From Eubacteriales bacterium (lineage in GTDB: Bacteria; Bacillota; Clostridia; Lachnospirales; Lachnospiraceae): DNA of 52,241 nucleotides. How positions within the stretch are numbered: the first letter of the stretch is position 1; every line of letters starts with the position of its first letter. Below the pieces are notes generated by a model that saw nothing but the letters and a program-made list of their open reading frames with translations, ran no database searches and was not told where the DNA came from. The stretch spans positions 754 through 52,994 of the forward strand of contig JAUNDE010000010.1 of NCBI GenBank assembly GCA_030526265.1, read 5' to 3'. Both the position numbers and the translations under genes were made by a program. This document shows positions 43,176-51,771 of the stretch, piece after piece.

Positions 43176-43898
43176 TTAACGGAATCTATAATTCATATAT
43201 TTTTCAGAAACCAATGCATACCGGCTTTTTGAAACAGGCAGGATTTCCCTGTTTCGCACCATAATCTCAGTCTTTGTAAGCTTGTCAATCGCCCTGATAC
43301 CTACCGCAACAGACTCATGGCACAGCACAAAATCCTCTTCTGAATAATGCTGCTTCAGATACTCAGCAAATCCGATGCGGAGTGTGCTCGTAGAAATCGT
43401 CTCTCCGGACAGCAGATGATAACTCACCACATGATTTCTATAATCCATGTACATTATGTCATCCATATGAAGTGTACGATATCCGCCTTTCACCTTGATC
43501 GTAACGGTATTCTCTTCCTCAAGGCTGATTCGCTTTATCGCCAGACTCAATGTTTCAAACAGCTTTTCTCTTTTTACAGGCTTTAAAATATAGTTGATCG
43601 GATTCACATCGAAGGACTCGAGAGCAAAGGACTCCTCGGATGTGGCAAAAATGATCTGCGCATCCGGCTGGTTCCAACGTAGTTCTCTTGCCGCCTGTAT
43701 TCCGTTTACCATCGGCATCACAATGTCAAGAATATAAATGTGAGGCCTTATTTTCTCACATGAACAGATCATCGCATCGGGATGATCAAATACTTTTATC
43801 TCAGCCTGCAGCATCCTTTCCTGACAAAACTGCTGCACATACTGATACATACTGTCCCTGTCTTCCTTCCTGTCATCACAGATAACAATCTTCAGCAA
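43176..43898 (-). CDS. LytTR-family response regulator
   Basis: A 240-residue regulator with receiver domain (1-120; Asp8-Asp9, phospho-acceptor Asp58 in YILDIVMP, Lys in YILKPVK) and a C-terminal LytTR DNA-binding domain (about 135-240; DDIMYMDYRNHVVSYHL). The start is TTG 43898 with AGGAGA upstream, since the frame begins at the domain edge. First gene of the operon with the TetR and GHKL kinase genes. LytTR regulators control peptides, adhesion or exporters; the target is not visible. Confidence 0.85.
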   Translation of the reverse strand: MLKIVICDDRKEDRDSMYQYVQQFCQERMLQAEIKVFDHPDAMICSCEKIRPHIYILDIVMPMVNGIQAARELRWNQPDAQIIFATSEESFALESFDVNPINYILKPVKREKLFETLSLAIKRISLEEENTVTIKVKGGYRTLHMDDIMYMDYRNHVVSYHLLSGETISTSTLRIGFAEYLKQHYSEEDFVLCHESVAVGIRAIDKLTKTEIMVRNREILPVSKSRYALVSEKYMNYRFR

Positions 43899-43935
43899 CG
43901 CAGATCTCTCCTCTCTTATACTCCATAAACAACGC

Positions 43936-43982
43936 GAACGGTCGTTTTCTACATTATAGCTAACGACCGTTCTCATTGTCAA
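43936..43982 (-). promoter_or_regulatory. LytTR/TetR/kinase promoter bracketed by two TetR sites
   Basis: Minus strand: TTGACA (43982-43977), 18-nt spacer, TATAAT (43958-43953). GAACGGTCGTT (43936-43946) and its exact inverted copy AACGACCGTTC (43962-43972) lie after the -10 and within the spacer. Each also has inner AACG/CGTT symmetry. The best candidate ligand is the TetR protein of this operon. Confidence 0.8.
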
Positions 43983-43992
43983 TATAAATCTT

Positions 43993-45939
43993 CTATTCTG
44001 TCATGAAAATGAATTTCACACTTCCCTTCATTCCTTCGGAGATGCCGGAATAGTTATTGTATGCCTTCGCATGATCAACCATACCGTTCACTCGATCGAG
44101 CAGCTCTCCCAGATCGCCGTCAAAGACATTCACCAGCTTCTGTATTCCATCTTCATTGAACCGGACCATCCCTTCATTTAACTCCGCTGCTCCGTCATCC
44201 AGCTTCTTCGCACCTTCTGCCAGATCGGAAGTGCCCTGTTTCAGTGTCGTGAGTCCACTGTTTAACGTGTTCGTTCCGTCGCTCAGAGCAGTCGTTCCGT
44301 CTGCCAGAGATGAAGCTCCATCCGAGAGCTGTTTCGCACCGTTGTCTGCGGCTGTGATACCGGCATCGAGTGCCTGACTTCCCGCGGCCACCTGCCCCGC
44401 ACCGGATTCGAGTGTCGCAAGACCTGCGCCAAGGCTTGTGACTCCATTCTTTAACTGTCCCATTCCTTCCTCTAACTGACCCGCACCGGTCTGTAAGGCA
44501 GCGACACCTGTATCCACACCGGAGACGGCTCCCTGAAGCTGCTGAAGATAAGCTGTCAGTGCTGCAGCATCTACATTTACAGTCGCAGGTGTGTTCGTCG
44601 TCACATCTCTGTCTCCGATTGATGCCAACACAGTATTGATCGTTTCTTCACTCACACCTGCCGCCCCAAGCTGTGCAGCCACAGTATTTCTGACTTCACT
44701 GTTATCTACATGAACCGTTACTGCTGCGTTCCCTGTCGCTGACGTAGGCACAGATGCCAGGGCAGCGCCTGCGAGCTGGCTGATTCCTTCGATACTGCCC
44801 TTCACCTGGGCGAGCCCTGACTTTAGATTCTGCACGCCGCTGTCAGCTGCCTCGATACCGCCTGCGATCTGATCCGCACCTGCCTTTGCATTTGCGCTGC
44901 CCGCTGCGAGCTGGGACGTGCCGCTCACAAGTGACTTTGAACCGATCGAGAGCGCTCCTGTTCCATCTGCAAGGTCAGCCGCGCCTCCTTTTACCTGCTG
45001 TACCCCCGCAGAAAGAACATCCATCCCTTCCTTCAGCGTATTTCCACCGTCAGTCAGCTGATCTGCTCCTTCATCCAGTTTCCGCGAGCCGGAAACCAGT
45101 GTATCCAGACCTTCCCACAAAGCGCCAGATCCATCCACCAGCTGATTTGCCGCATCGGACAGTTCACGCATGGAACTTTGCAGATCATCGAGCGAATCGA
45201 TTCTTCCGTCTGCGATATCTTCAAAGATTTCATCTGTGGCGTAGGACATACATGTTATTTTTTCAAAATCCTTTACATCGGCCTCCAGCGAAAATTCCTC
45301 CGGAAGCTCCAGATCATTCAACGCTTCATTATCTGCTATACCAAGATACTCCGCCATTCCCGGGAATCCGAATCCTACGGCAACTTCCCTCTCTCCGTCA
45401 GAGACAATCTTACCGTTTTCCAGAGTAATATTTGAAAATACATCCTGATCGAGAACAATACCGCTCACGACAAGAAACGGAACATACGCCTCGCCGGAAG
45501 TATGATTTTCATACTGAACGCTGATTTTCAGATGACCGCTTTTCCCTTTCAGTTCCTCTGCCGTCATCGCTTTCCCATCCAGTTCGTAGCGGATCGACAT
45601 ACTGACCGGAAGCTCCGTCTCTGTTGTTCCCTGATAACAGATTTGGCTGCTCCCATCATTTTCCCATACAAGTTCGTCTCCGGACCGGGAAAACGTCTCG
45701 TCACCCTTTACATTCTCAACATCTGACAAACTACTGATATCAGGGATACTGTCCGCTTCTTCGATATTGGAAATCTCATCAGAAACTGTGACCGATGTCT
45801 TATTTCCATTTTCATCCATCTTCACATACACCGTCTCATCCTTTGTTACGGGTGCCGCATAAGCAGCTCCCACATTACCAAACGCAAGCCCTGCAGCTGT
45901 AACAGCCGCCAACAATGCACATACTTTTCTGTTCTTCAT
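43993..45939 (-). CDS. Secreted repeat protein of the YhgE/Pip-like type
   Basis: A 648-residue secreted protein: signal peptide (1-29, ending AYAAP) and a globular N-terminal part, then from about 250 to 600 a long series of repeats around DG(S/T)xxLxxG and heptad-like spacing (LVDGSGALWEGLDTLVSGS..., LADGTGAL), the kind of helical stalk found in YhgE/Pip and in bacteriocin- or phage-receptor proteins. Unlike those it ends without a membrane domain. It starts 2 bp after the RND transporter gene, so it is its partner, possibly an outer-face adaptor. AAAGGAG precedes ATG 45939. Confidence 0.85.
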   Translation of the reverse strand: MKNRKVCALLAAVTAAGLAFGNVGAAYAAPVTKDETVYVKMDENGNKTSVTVSDEISNIEEADSIPDISSLSDVENVKGDETFSRSGDELVWENDGSSQICYQGTTETELPVSMSIRYELDGKAMTAEELKGKSGHLKISVQYENHTSGEAYVPFLVVSGIVLDQDVFSNITLENGKIVSDGEREVAVGFGFPGMAEYLGIADNEALNDLELPEEFSLEADVKDFEKITCMSYATDEIFEDIADGRIDSLDDLQSSMRELSDAANQLVDGSGALWEGLDTLVSGSRKLDEGADQLTDGGNTLKEGMDVLSAGVQQVKGGAADLADGTGALSIGSKSLVSGTSQLAAGSANAKAGADQIAGGIEAADSGVQNLKSGLAQVKGSIEGISQLAGAALASVPTSATGNAAVTVHVDNSEVRNTVAAQLGAAGVSEETINTVLASIGDRDVTTNTPATVNVDAAALTAYLQQLQGAVSGVDTGVAALQTGAGQLEEGMGQLKNGVTSLGAGLATLESGAGQVAAGSQALDAGITAADNGAKQLSDGASSLADGTTALSDGTNTLNSGLTTLKQGTSDLAEGAKKLDDGAAELNEGMVRFNEDGIQKLVNVFDGDLGELLDRVNGMVDHAKAYNNYSGISEGMKGSVKFIFMTE

Positions 45940-45941
45940 AT

Positions 45942-48020
45942 TTATTCTCCTTTTTCTAACTGTCTCATTCCCCCGGTCGTCTTGCAGATCACGCTGTCAA
46001 ACAGACTCAAAAATGCCGGAAGAACAAGAATTACTACAAACATACTGATGATCGCACCCCGTGCCATCAATGTGCACAGAGAAGAAATCATATCGATATC
46101 GGAATACATCCCCACCCCGAACGTCGCTGCAAAAAATCCCAGTGCAGAGACCATGATCGACGGGATAGATGTGGACAATGCGATGCGCACTGCCTCTGTC
46201 CGCTGCATTCCTCTGCACCTCTCCTTCTTATATCTGTTCGTCATCAGAATCGCATAATCGACTGTTGCACCAAGCTGTATCGTTCCGATGACGATCGATG
46301 CAATGAACGGAATCGTCGTTCCCGTATAATACGGAATACCAAGATTCACAAAAATCGCAAACTCGATCACAGCTACAAGAAGGATCGGCAATGTGACAGA
46401 TTTCAGAACAAGTGCGATGATCACGAAGATCGCTGCGATCGAGACAACACTGACTGTTTTGAAATCCTTGTCTGTGATCTCGATCAGATCCTTCGTACAT
46501 GGCGCCTCTCCGATCAGCATCGATCCGGAATCATACTTCTTAATAATACGGTTCAGTTCCTCACACTGGGCATTCACCTCATTGGATGCCACCTTATATT
46601 CAGACTGCACGAGCATCAGCTGCCAGTCGCCGCTGATCAGGATCTCCCGCACATCCTCCGGGATGAAATCCTTCGGAATCAGACTACCTACCAGACTGTC
46701 AAAACCGAGGACGAATTTCACACCGTCCACATCCTGCATTTCATTCAGCATTGCTCTGGCATCCTTAGACGGCAGATCCGAGCCGGCAAGCACCATATGG
46801 GTCGCGTTCATATTGTAATCTTCGGAAAGCTTTTCATTCGCCTGCACACTCCGCAGCGTCTTCGGAAGTGTCGAGTCCAGATTGTAATATACGTGGGTGC
46901 CCCGATATCCGATGATGGCCGGCACAAGCATCACCAGAAATAACAGGATAAATACATTGCGGTGCTTCGTGATAAATGCCGCCGGCCGGTCCATTTTCGG
47001 CAGAACCGGCTTATGCCTCGTCTTCTCGATCGCACCGTCGCAGATCAGGATCATGGACGGAAGAATGGTGATACACCCAAGGACACCAAGGACCACTCCT
47101 TTCGCCATAACGACGCCAAGATCCATACCAAGTGTAAAACTCATAAAGCAGAGAGCAATAAATCCCGCCACGGTAGTGATGGAGCTTCCGACCACAGAAC
47201 TGAATGTATTCGAGATCGCATGCGCCATCGCCCGTTCCTTATCCCCCGGAAACCGGGTCTTATTCTCCACATAGCTGTGCCACAGGAAAATGGAATAATC
47301 CAACGTGACTCCAAGCTGCAGCACGGCACTCAGCGCTTTCGTAATATAGGAAATCTCCCCGAGGAAATAATTGCTTCCAAGATTATAGACAATCGTCATT
47401 CCGATACTCAGCATAAACAGCACCGGAAGCAAAAAACTGTCCATAGACACGGCAAGCACAATACAGGTCAGAAGCACGGCGATGAGTACATAGATCGGCG
47501 TCTCCTTCTGCGCCAGATTCTTTGTGTCTGTAACGATCGCCGACATTCCGCTGAGATAGCACTGATCACCTGTGATCGAACGGATCTCTTCGATCGCCTC
47601 CATCGTACTGTCCGCCGACGTCGTGTCCTCGAAGAAAATGGCCATCAAAGTCGAATCCTTCGCATTGAACAGTTCCTGCATCTCCTGAGGAAGAACTGAA
47701 ACCGGAACAGACAGATCCGCAATGGAGTCATACCAGATGACATCCGCCACACCGTCTACCTTACTGATCTTCTCCTTTACCTTTGCCACATCCTTATAGG
47801 GCATCCCCTCCACGATCTCCATGGCAAATGCCCCTTTCCCGAATTCATCTCTGAGAACATCCTGACCAACCATGGTCTCGATCTCATCCGGAAGATAATA
47901 CAAAATATCGTAATTTACTTTTGTTTTCACGTATCCGAGTGCGGATGGAATCAGCAATATCACAGCCAATATCAAAATCAGCACACGGTACTTCACAATT
48001 ATTTTTCTGATCTTTTCCAT
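45942..48020 (-). CDS. RND/MmpL-type exporter
   Basis: A 692-residue membrane protein with twelve helices in two halves, each starting with one helix, a large extracytoplasmic loop (about 35-165 and 370-500) and five more helices. The duplicated pattern, with GVTLDYSIFLWHSYVENK in one half and GATVDYAILMTNRYKKE in the other, is the MmpL/SSD RND signature, and the Asp in each half is the likely proton relay. The substrate is unknown (lipids, peptides or drugs). It is divergent from a TetR gene with three copies of an operator in between. GGAGGG precedes ATG 48020. Confidence 0.88.
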   Translation of the reverse strand: MEKIRKIIVKYRVLILILAVILLIPSALGYVKTKVNYDILYYLPDEIETMVGQDVLRDEFGKGAFAMEIVEGMPYKDVAKVKEKISKVDGVADVIWYDSIADLSVPVSVLPQEMQELFNAKDSTLMAIFFEDTTSADSTMEAIEEIRSITGDQCYLSGMSAIVTDTKNLAQKETPIYVLIAVLLTCIVLAVSMDSFLLPVLFMLSIGMTIVYNLGSNYFLGEISYITKALSAVLQLGVTLDYSIFLWHSYVENKTRFPGDKERAMAHAISNTFSSVVGSSITTVAGFIALCFMSFTLGMDLGVVMAKGVVLGVLGCITILPSMILICDGAIEKTRHKPVLPKMDRPAAFITKHRNVFILLFLVMLVPAIIGYRGTHVYYNLDSTLPKTLRSVQANEKLSEDYNMNATHMVLAGSDLPSKDARAMLNEMQDVDGVKFVLGFDSLVGSLIPKDFIPEDVREILISGDWQLMLVQSEYKVASNEVNAQCEELNRIIKKYDSGSMLIGEAPCTKDLIEITDKDFKTVSVVSIAAIFVIIALVLKSVTLPILLVAVIEFAIFVNLGIPYYTGTTIPFIASIVIGTIQLGATVDYAILMTNRYKKERCRGMQRTEAVRIALSTSIPSIMVSALGFFAATFGVGMYSDIDMISSLCTLMARGAIISMFVVILVLPAFLSLFDSVICKTTGGMRQLEKGE

Positions 48021-48034
48021 GACAACCCTCCATT

Positions 48035-48128
48035 AATGACTATTGGTCATTTCTTCGTATCTGCTACTATATAACCAAAATGACCAGAAGTCAATATTTT
48101 AATTGAAATTTATTGACTTTTGGTCATT
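48035..48128. promoter_or_regulatory. Three copies of a TetR operator between RND operon and tetR
   Basis: AATGACTATTGGTCATT (48035-48051), AATGACCAGAAGTCAAT (48079-48095) and ATTGACTTTTGGTCATT (48112-48128) share the palindrome (A/T)ATGACnnnnnGTCATT and differ mainly in the centre. They span the divergent control region, so the TetR protein probably represses both its own gene and the exporter. Confidence 0.8.
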
Positions 48129-48244
48129 TTTTGTTTATTATGCGAAATAAATGAGGGCAAAAACATAGAATCAGTAGACAAAAAAGACAGATGTCCTTTA
48201 GAATAATAGAGAATCAATCAGAAAAGATATTTCAGGAGTCAGTT

Positions 48245-48847
48245 ATGGGAAAAGTAGATCAGAATAAACAACAGAAACTGGAGAAGCTGCTGGAGAGTGC
48301 TCAGGCATTATTCCTGTCCAAAGGGATTGCGGACACATCCATCAGCGAGATTACGTCCCGGGCAGGCGTGGCAAAGGGAACATTCTACCTCTATTTCAAA
48401 GATAAATATTCCATTCGGGATCATCTGATCTCCCGCAGTGCAAAATCACTCTTCATCTCTGCCCATACTGCGCTGCAGCACGAGACACAGATCACAGACT
48501 TTGAAGATAAAATAATCTTCATCACAGACCATATCGTAAAAGAGCTGGAAAAAAACAGACCGCTGCTCCGCTTCGTTTCGAAAAATCTGAGCTGGGGACT
48601 TTTCAGACAGCTGATCGATTCCAACATCACAGACGAAGGAATGACCGGACAGGAAATCTTCGATAAAGTTGCGAGCGAATGCAGTGTATCCCTGAAAGAT
48701 CCGGAAATCATGATATTTATGATCATCGAGCTGGTAAACGCTGCCACCTATAGCGCCATCATCGGAAACGGTCCCGTCTCACTGGCCAGACTGCTGCCAT
48801 ATTTAAATGACGCGATCCGCGCAATCATCCGGAATCATATGGAATAA
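48245..48847 (+). CDS. TetR-family regulator of the RND exporter
   Basis: A 200-residue TetR regulator with the N-terminal helix-turn-helix (LLESAQALFLSKGIADTSIS, then AGVAKGTFYLYFKDKYSIRD) and a helical ligand domain. Divergent from the RND operon and next to three copies of a palindrome, so it is almost surely the exporter's repressor. ATG 48245 follows TCAGGAG; the longer frame from 48191 lacks a ribosome site. The ligand is presumably the exported compound. Confidence 0.9.
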   Translation: MGKVDQNKQQKLEKLLESAQALFLSKGIADTSISEITSRAGVAKGTFYLYFKDKYSIRDHLISRSAKSLFISAHTALQHETQITDFEDKIIFITDHIVKELEKNRPLLRFVSKNLSWGLFRQLIDSNITDEGMTGQEIFDKVASECSVSLKDPEIMIFMIIELVNAATYSAIIGNGPVSLARLLPYLNDAIRAIIRNHME

Positions 48848-48880
48848 ATGATCATCTTAGAGAGTTAGGAAGAAAAAGCA

Positions 48881-49396
48881 ATGGGAAAACAATCGACAAG
48901 AGCAAACAAGAATATATACCAGCTGTGCCGGGAGGCCAGAGGGCTCACCAGAGAAAAGGCCAGCGAAAACATGGCAGGCGTGTCCGCTTCCAGAATCGAG
49001 AAAATCGAATATGAGCTGCAGGAGCCGACCCCTTACGACATCATCCAGATGGCGGACTGTTATAAGAGACCGGATCTCTGCAATTACTACTGTTCCCACA
49101 AATGTATGATTGGTGACCGTTATGTCCCGGAAGTTGAGATCTCCGATCTTTCCAATATCATCCTGGAGACAATCGCCAGTCTGAATGAGATCAATCCACT
49201 GACCAACCGCCTGATCCAGATCGCGCGGGACGGAAAGATCACTGATGACGAGATCAAGGACTTCGCTTTCATCAGCAGGAAACTTGATGAAGTTTCTCTG
49301 GCTGTTGATTCCCTGAACCTCTGGGTCGACAAAACCGCCGGGGAAAACAATCTGAATATAGAGCTCCTGAACGCGGAGAAAGAAAAGCTGAAATAA
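48881..49396 (+). CDS. XRE-family regulator with Cys cluster
   Basis: A 171-residue protein. The N-terminal 75 residues are a Cro/C1-type helix-turn-helix (IYQLCREARGLTREKASENM, then SASRIEKIEYEL). Then comes a Cys-rich segment CNYYCSHKC (about residues 67-75) that could bind metal, and a helical C-terminal half. It starts 33 bp after the TetR gene and may be co-transcribed with it. The operator is unknown. Confidence 0.83.
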   Translation: MGKQSTRANKNIYQLCREARGLTREKASENMAGVSASRIEKIEYELQEPTPYDIIQMADCYKRPDLCNYYCSHKCMIGDRYVPEVEISDLSNIILETIASLNEINPLTNRLIQIARDGKITDDEIKDFAFISRKLDEVSLAVDSLNLWVDKTAGENNLNIELLNAEKEKLK

Positions 49397-49400
49397 ATAA

Positions 49401-49450
49401 TAAGCCCATCCTCACTCATACCAATGAGTTGAAGAAGGGCTTATATTTTT
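49401..49450. terminator. Bidirectional terminator
   Basis: AAGCCC (49402-49407) pairs with GGGCTT (49437-49442), enclosing ACTCAT/ATGAGT with short mismatches; TATATTTTTTG follows on the plus strand. It separates the XRE gene and the convergent thioredoxin-like gene. Confidence 0.75.
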
Positions 49451-49465
49451 TGTTGATTCATCCTG

Positions 49466-49777
49466 CTAACATCCGGCGTTTTTCAGAAGCTCCTGCACCT
49501 GGGCAGCCTTTAATACCTTTCCCATTGCCACAACCTTTTCGTTGACAACGATAGCTGGCATACTCATGACACCATAGCTCATAACGATTTCCATATCTGT
49601 GATGTACTCAACTTCAGCATCGAGCTTCATGTCCGCAACTGCCTTTTTCACATTTTCATACTGCTCGTGGCAGGACTTGCATCCCGCTCCCAGGACTTTG
49701 ATCGTACATCCGCTTCCTCCACAGCAGCATTCACCTTTTGTTTCCTCTTTTTTCTTACCAAATCCAAATAATCCCAT
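49466..49777 (-). CDS. Small redox-active disulfide (thioredoxin-like) protein
   Basis: A 103-residue protein. Residues 1-25 hold a basic, Cys-rich start (ECCCGGSGC), followed by a minimal thioredoxin fold with active site LGAGCKSCHEQY (CxxC) and the cis-Pro block VMSMPAIVVNE. Such proteins act beside DUF318 permeases. Compare saoT, which has the same fold with Cys-Ala-Sec-Cys. ATG 49777 follows AGGAG; the longer frame upstream is rejected. Last gene of the ArsR-controlled operon (37-bp gap to the permease). Confidence 0.87.
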   Translation of the reverse strand: MGLFGFGKKKEETKGECCCGGSGCTIKVLGAGCKSCHEQYENVKKAVADMKLDAEVEYITDMEIVMSYGVMSMPAIVVNEKVVAMGKVLKAAQVQELLKNAGC

Positions 49778-49814
49778 ATTGATAAATCTCCTTTCTTTTT
49801 TCACTTTTCCGCTC

Positions 49815-50810
49815 TTAAATAAGCATATATTGTATCGCGTTGAAGAAATATCCAACGACGATAATTCCCACGGTACAAATAGCAGCGAATACGCCCAAAA
49901 GCTTCGGCTTAATCGCTTTCTTTAACATAATCATGGACGGAAGACTCAATGTCGTAACTCCCATCATGAAAGAAAGAACGACGCCAAGCCTTGCTCCCTT
50001 TGCAAGCAGCGCTTCCGCGATCGGGATACACCCAAAAATATCTGCGTACATCGGAACTCCCGCAATTGTCGCTATGATAACGCCAAACGGATTGCCATTT
50101 CCGAGAAATCTCACGATCAGATCCTGCGGAATCCAGTTGTGAATAATAGCGCCGATTCCGACTCCGATCAAAATGTATGGAAATACCTTTTTGAATGTTC
50201 CTGCTACCTGTTCTGCAGAATACTTCAGTCGGTCTTTCACCGTAAGTTCTTCCTGTGGAATATCAATGTGTCTCGCATTTCGGATAAACTCTTCCACCTC
50301 ATTTTCAAGATGAAGCTTCTCGATCAGTGTTCCGCCCGCAACAGCGATCACGAGTCCGAGAATCACATACACGACCGCGATCTTTATACCGAAAATGCTC
50401 ATCAGAAGCACAAGCGATCCGAGATCCACCATCGGAGACGAAATCAGAAACGAAAATGTTACTCCAAGTGGTAGCCCCGCACTTGTAAATCCAATAAACA
50501 GCGGAATCGACGAACAGGAACAGAATGGCGTTACCGTTCCAAGAAGCGCAGCGATCATATTCGCACCGATCCCGTGGAATCTTCCCAGTATCTTCTTCGT
50601 TCTCTCCGGCGGAAAAAAACTTTGGATGTAACTTATGATAAATATAAGCGTGCAAAGCAGCACTGCGATCTTAATGACATCATAAATGAAAAACTGAATC
50701 GAGCCACCGATTTTACCTGTTATGTCTAATCCCAGTTTTTCCAGCAGATGCCCCGTCAGAACACTCAGCCATCGCATACCGAGCACCTGATTCTGTATCA
50801 ATGTCCACAT
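49815..50810 (-). CDS. DUF318/SO_0444 family permease (metal/metalloid efflux)
   Basis: A 331-residue membrane protein of about eight helices in two halves. TPFCSCSSIPLFIG (Cys97 and Cys99) lies in the first half and MYADIFGCIPIAEALLAKG in the second. The family is linked to export of arsenicals and other soft metals. It parallels SaoE at 9.9-11.0 kb, which has Sec where this one has none. GGAGG is 7 nt before ATG 50810. It is followed by a thioredoxin-like gene and preceded by an ArsR repressor gene, the usual three-gene set. Confidence 0.87.
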   Translation of the reverse strand: MWTLIQNQVLGMRWLSVLTGHLLEKLGLDITGKIGGSIQFFIYDVIKIAVLLCTLIFIISYIQSFFPPERTKKILGRFHGIGANMIAALLGTVTPFCSCSSIPLFIGFTSAGLPLGVTFSFLISSPMVDLGSLVLLMSIFGIKIAVVYVILGLVIAVAGGTLIEKLHLENEVEEFIRNARHIDIPQEELTVKDRLKYSAEQVAGTFKKVFPYILIGVGIGAIIHNWIPQDLIVRFLGNGNPFGVIIATIAGVPMYADIFGCIPIAEALLAKGARLGVVLSFMMGVTTLSLPSMIMLKKAIKPKLLGVFAAICTVGIIVVGYFFNAIQYMLI

Positions 50811-50828
50811 ACATATACCTCCATCTAT

Positions 50829-50844
50829 ATAGATATGCATCTAT
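50829..50844. promoter_or_regulatory. Second ArsR-type site, before the permease
   Basis: ATAGAT-ATGC-ATCTAT shares the ATAGAT/ATCTAT arms with the operator upstream of arsR, 19 bp before the permease start. Probably gives the regulator control of an internal promoter. Confidence 0.55.
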
Positions 50845-50907
50845 CTGTTTATCATATTTTTTGCTGGTGCCATTTGCACCAGCATTTCAAATCTTTTATC
50901 ATTAAAT

Positions 50908-51234
50908 TCACTTATCATTTTTCACACAGCAGACTTCTGCGGAACTCTCTGCGCGCACATCGCAGCTGCAGGTGATGGCTGCGAGATAACCCTTAAACTC
51001 CTTGAACTTATCGCAGTTGATCGAATAATGATGCCACTTTCCATCTTTATATGAACTCACAAGACCACAATCCGAAAGAACTTTCATATGGTGCGATAAT
51101 GTCGGCTGAGTAACATGCAGTTCCTCCAGCAGATGACAGCCGCACTTCTCTCCCTGCGTAAGCATTTCTATAATTCGTAGCCTGTTGGAATCTGACATTG
51201 CTTTACAGATCATTGCAACTTCTTCTCTTGTCAT
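50908..51234 (-). CDS. ArsR-family metal-sensing repressor
   Basis: A 108-residue winged-helix repressor: ICKAMSDSNRLRIIEML, CGCHLLEELHVTQPTLSHHMKVL and WHHYSINCDKF are all typical of the ArsR/SmtB family. Cys pairs in the recognition region (CGC) and at the C-terminus (CSCD, VCCVKNDK) are candidate metal or metalloid ligands. ATG 51234 is used, 5 nt after GGAGG. It should release the permease operon when bound by metal; which metal is not readable. Confidence 0.9.
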   Translation of the reverse strand: MTREEVAMICKAMSDSNRLRIIEMLTQGEKCGCHLLEELHVTQPTLSHHMKVLSDCGLVSSYKDGKWHHYSINCDKFKEFKGYLAAITCSCDVRAESSAEVCCVKNDK

Positions 51235-51246
51235 TTCGCCCTCCAT

Positions 51247-51268
51247 CACATAGATAAATATCTATGTG
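51247..51268. promoter_or_regulatory. ArsR operator, perfect palindrome
   Basis: CACATAGATA-AA-TATCTATGTG has 10-bp perfect arms, directly before arsR; a partial copy, CACATAGATAAATGT, follows at 51281-51295. Size and ATA/TAT core fit ArsR/SmtB sites. Confidence 0.8.
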
Positions 51269-51294
51269 TATTCTAGCATTCACATAGATAAATG

Positions 51295-51612
51295 TCAATT
51301 AATTTCCTGATCCTCATATACTTTCACAATTGCAGGAAGCAGCGGATCATCTTCTTCATCGCAAGTGCCTGCTGCTAATGTAAAAAAGTGTGCTGAGCAC
51401 ACTTTCATTCCATAACGTTTTGATAATGGCTCTATTTCATGGGTTTGAAGGCTTGGATAACTTGGATCAACTTCCAACAGCTTTAAAGCCTTTCCCCACT
51501 TATTATACAATTGTTCTTCTTTCTTTTTTATATTACCAGAACGATATTTCTCCTGCAGATCCAGCCAAAGTTCCTGCATTTCAGGAATTCCCATTCGTAT
51601 GTTAAAATTCAT
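51295..51612 (-). pseudogene. RelE-like family protein with a replaced C-terminus
   Basis: A 105-residue frame. The first two thirds (FNIRMGIPEMQELWLDLQEK, then YPSLQTHEIEPLSKRYGMKV) resemble a RelE-like family I remember, in which the text continues with an SYLENxTPxAGRxFW-type segment. Here it switches at KVCSAHFF to an unrelated tail ending EDQEIN. The switch point coincides with a perfect hairpin, GTGTGC-TCA-GCACAC (51389-51403). A deletion or recombination at that hairpin could have replaced the original end. AAAGGA fits ATG 51612. Possibly still translated, probably not active. Confidence 0.5.
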
Positions 51613-51706
51613 CACTTATTCCTTTTAAAAATCTGTCAAGTCAATAGCAGAGGAAACTTCACCTCATTTAATTGTCATCCTCAACTTTTCAAAAAGCAAA
51701 TATATA

Positions 51707-51750
51707 AAAGCCATGAAGCAACGTCTTATCAAACTTTGCTTCACGGCTTT
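51707..51750. terminator. Terminator after metG
   Basis: AAAGCCATGAAGCAA and TTGCTTCACGGCTTT pair with one mismatch around a 14-nt loop. On the minus strand it follows the metG stop by 22 bp and runs into TATATATTT. Confidence 0.75.
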
Positions 51751-51771
51751 CATTTTCTTTTATTCAGTCTT

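Noticed and set aside
44886-45428. 180-residue rightward frame opposite the secreted repeat protein
   Set aside because: Shadow of the repeat coding; the forward text is Pro/Arg/His-rich with no ribosome site.
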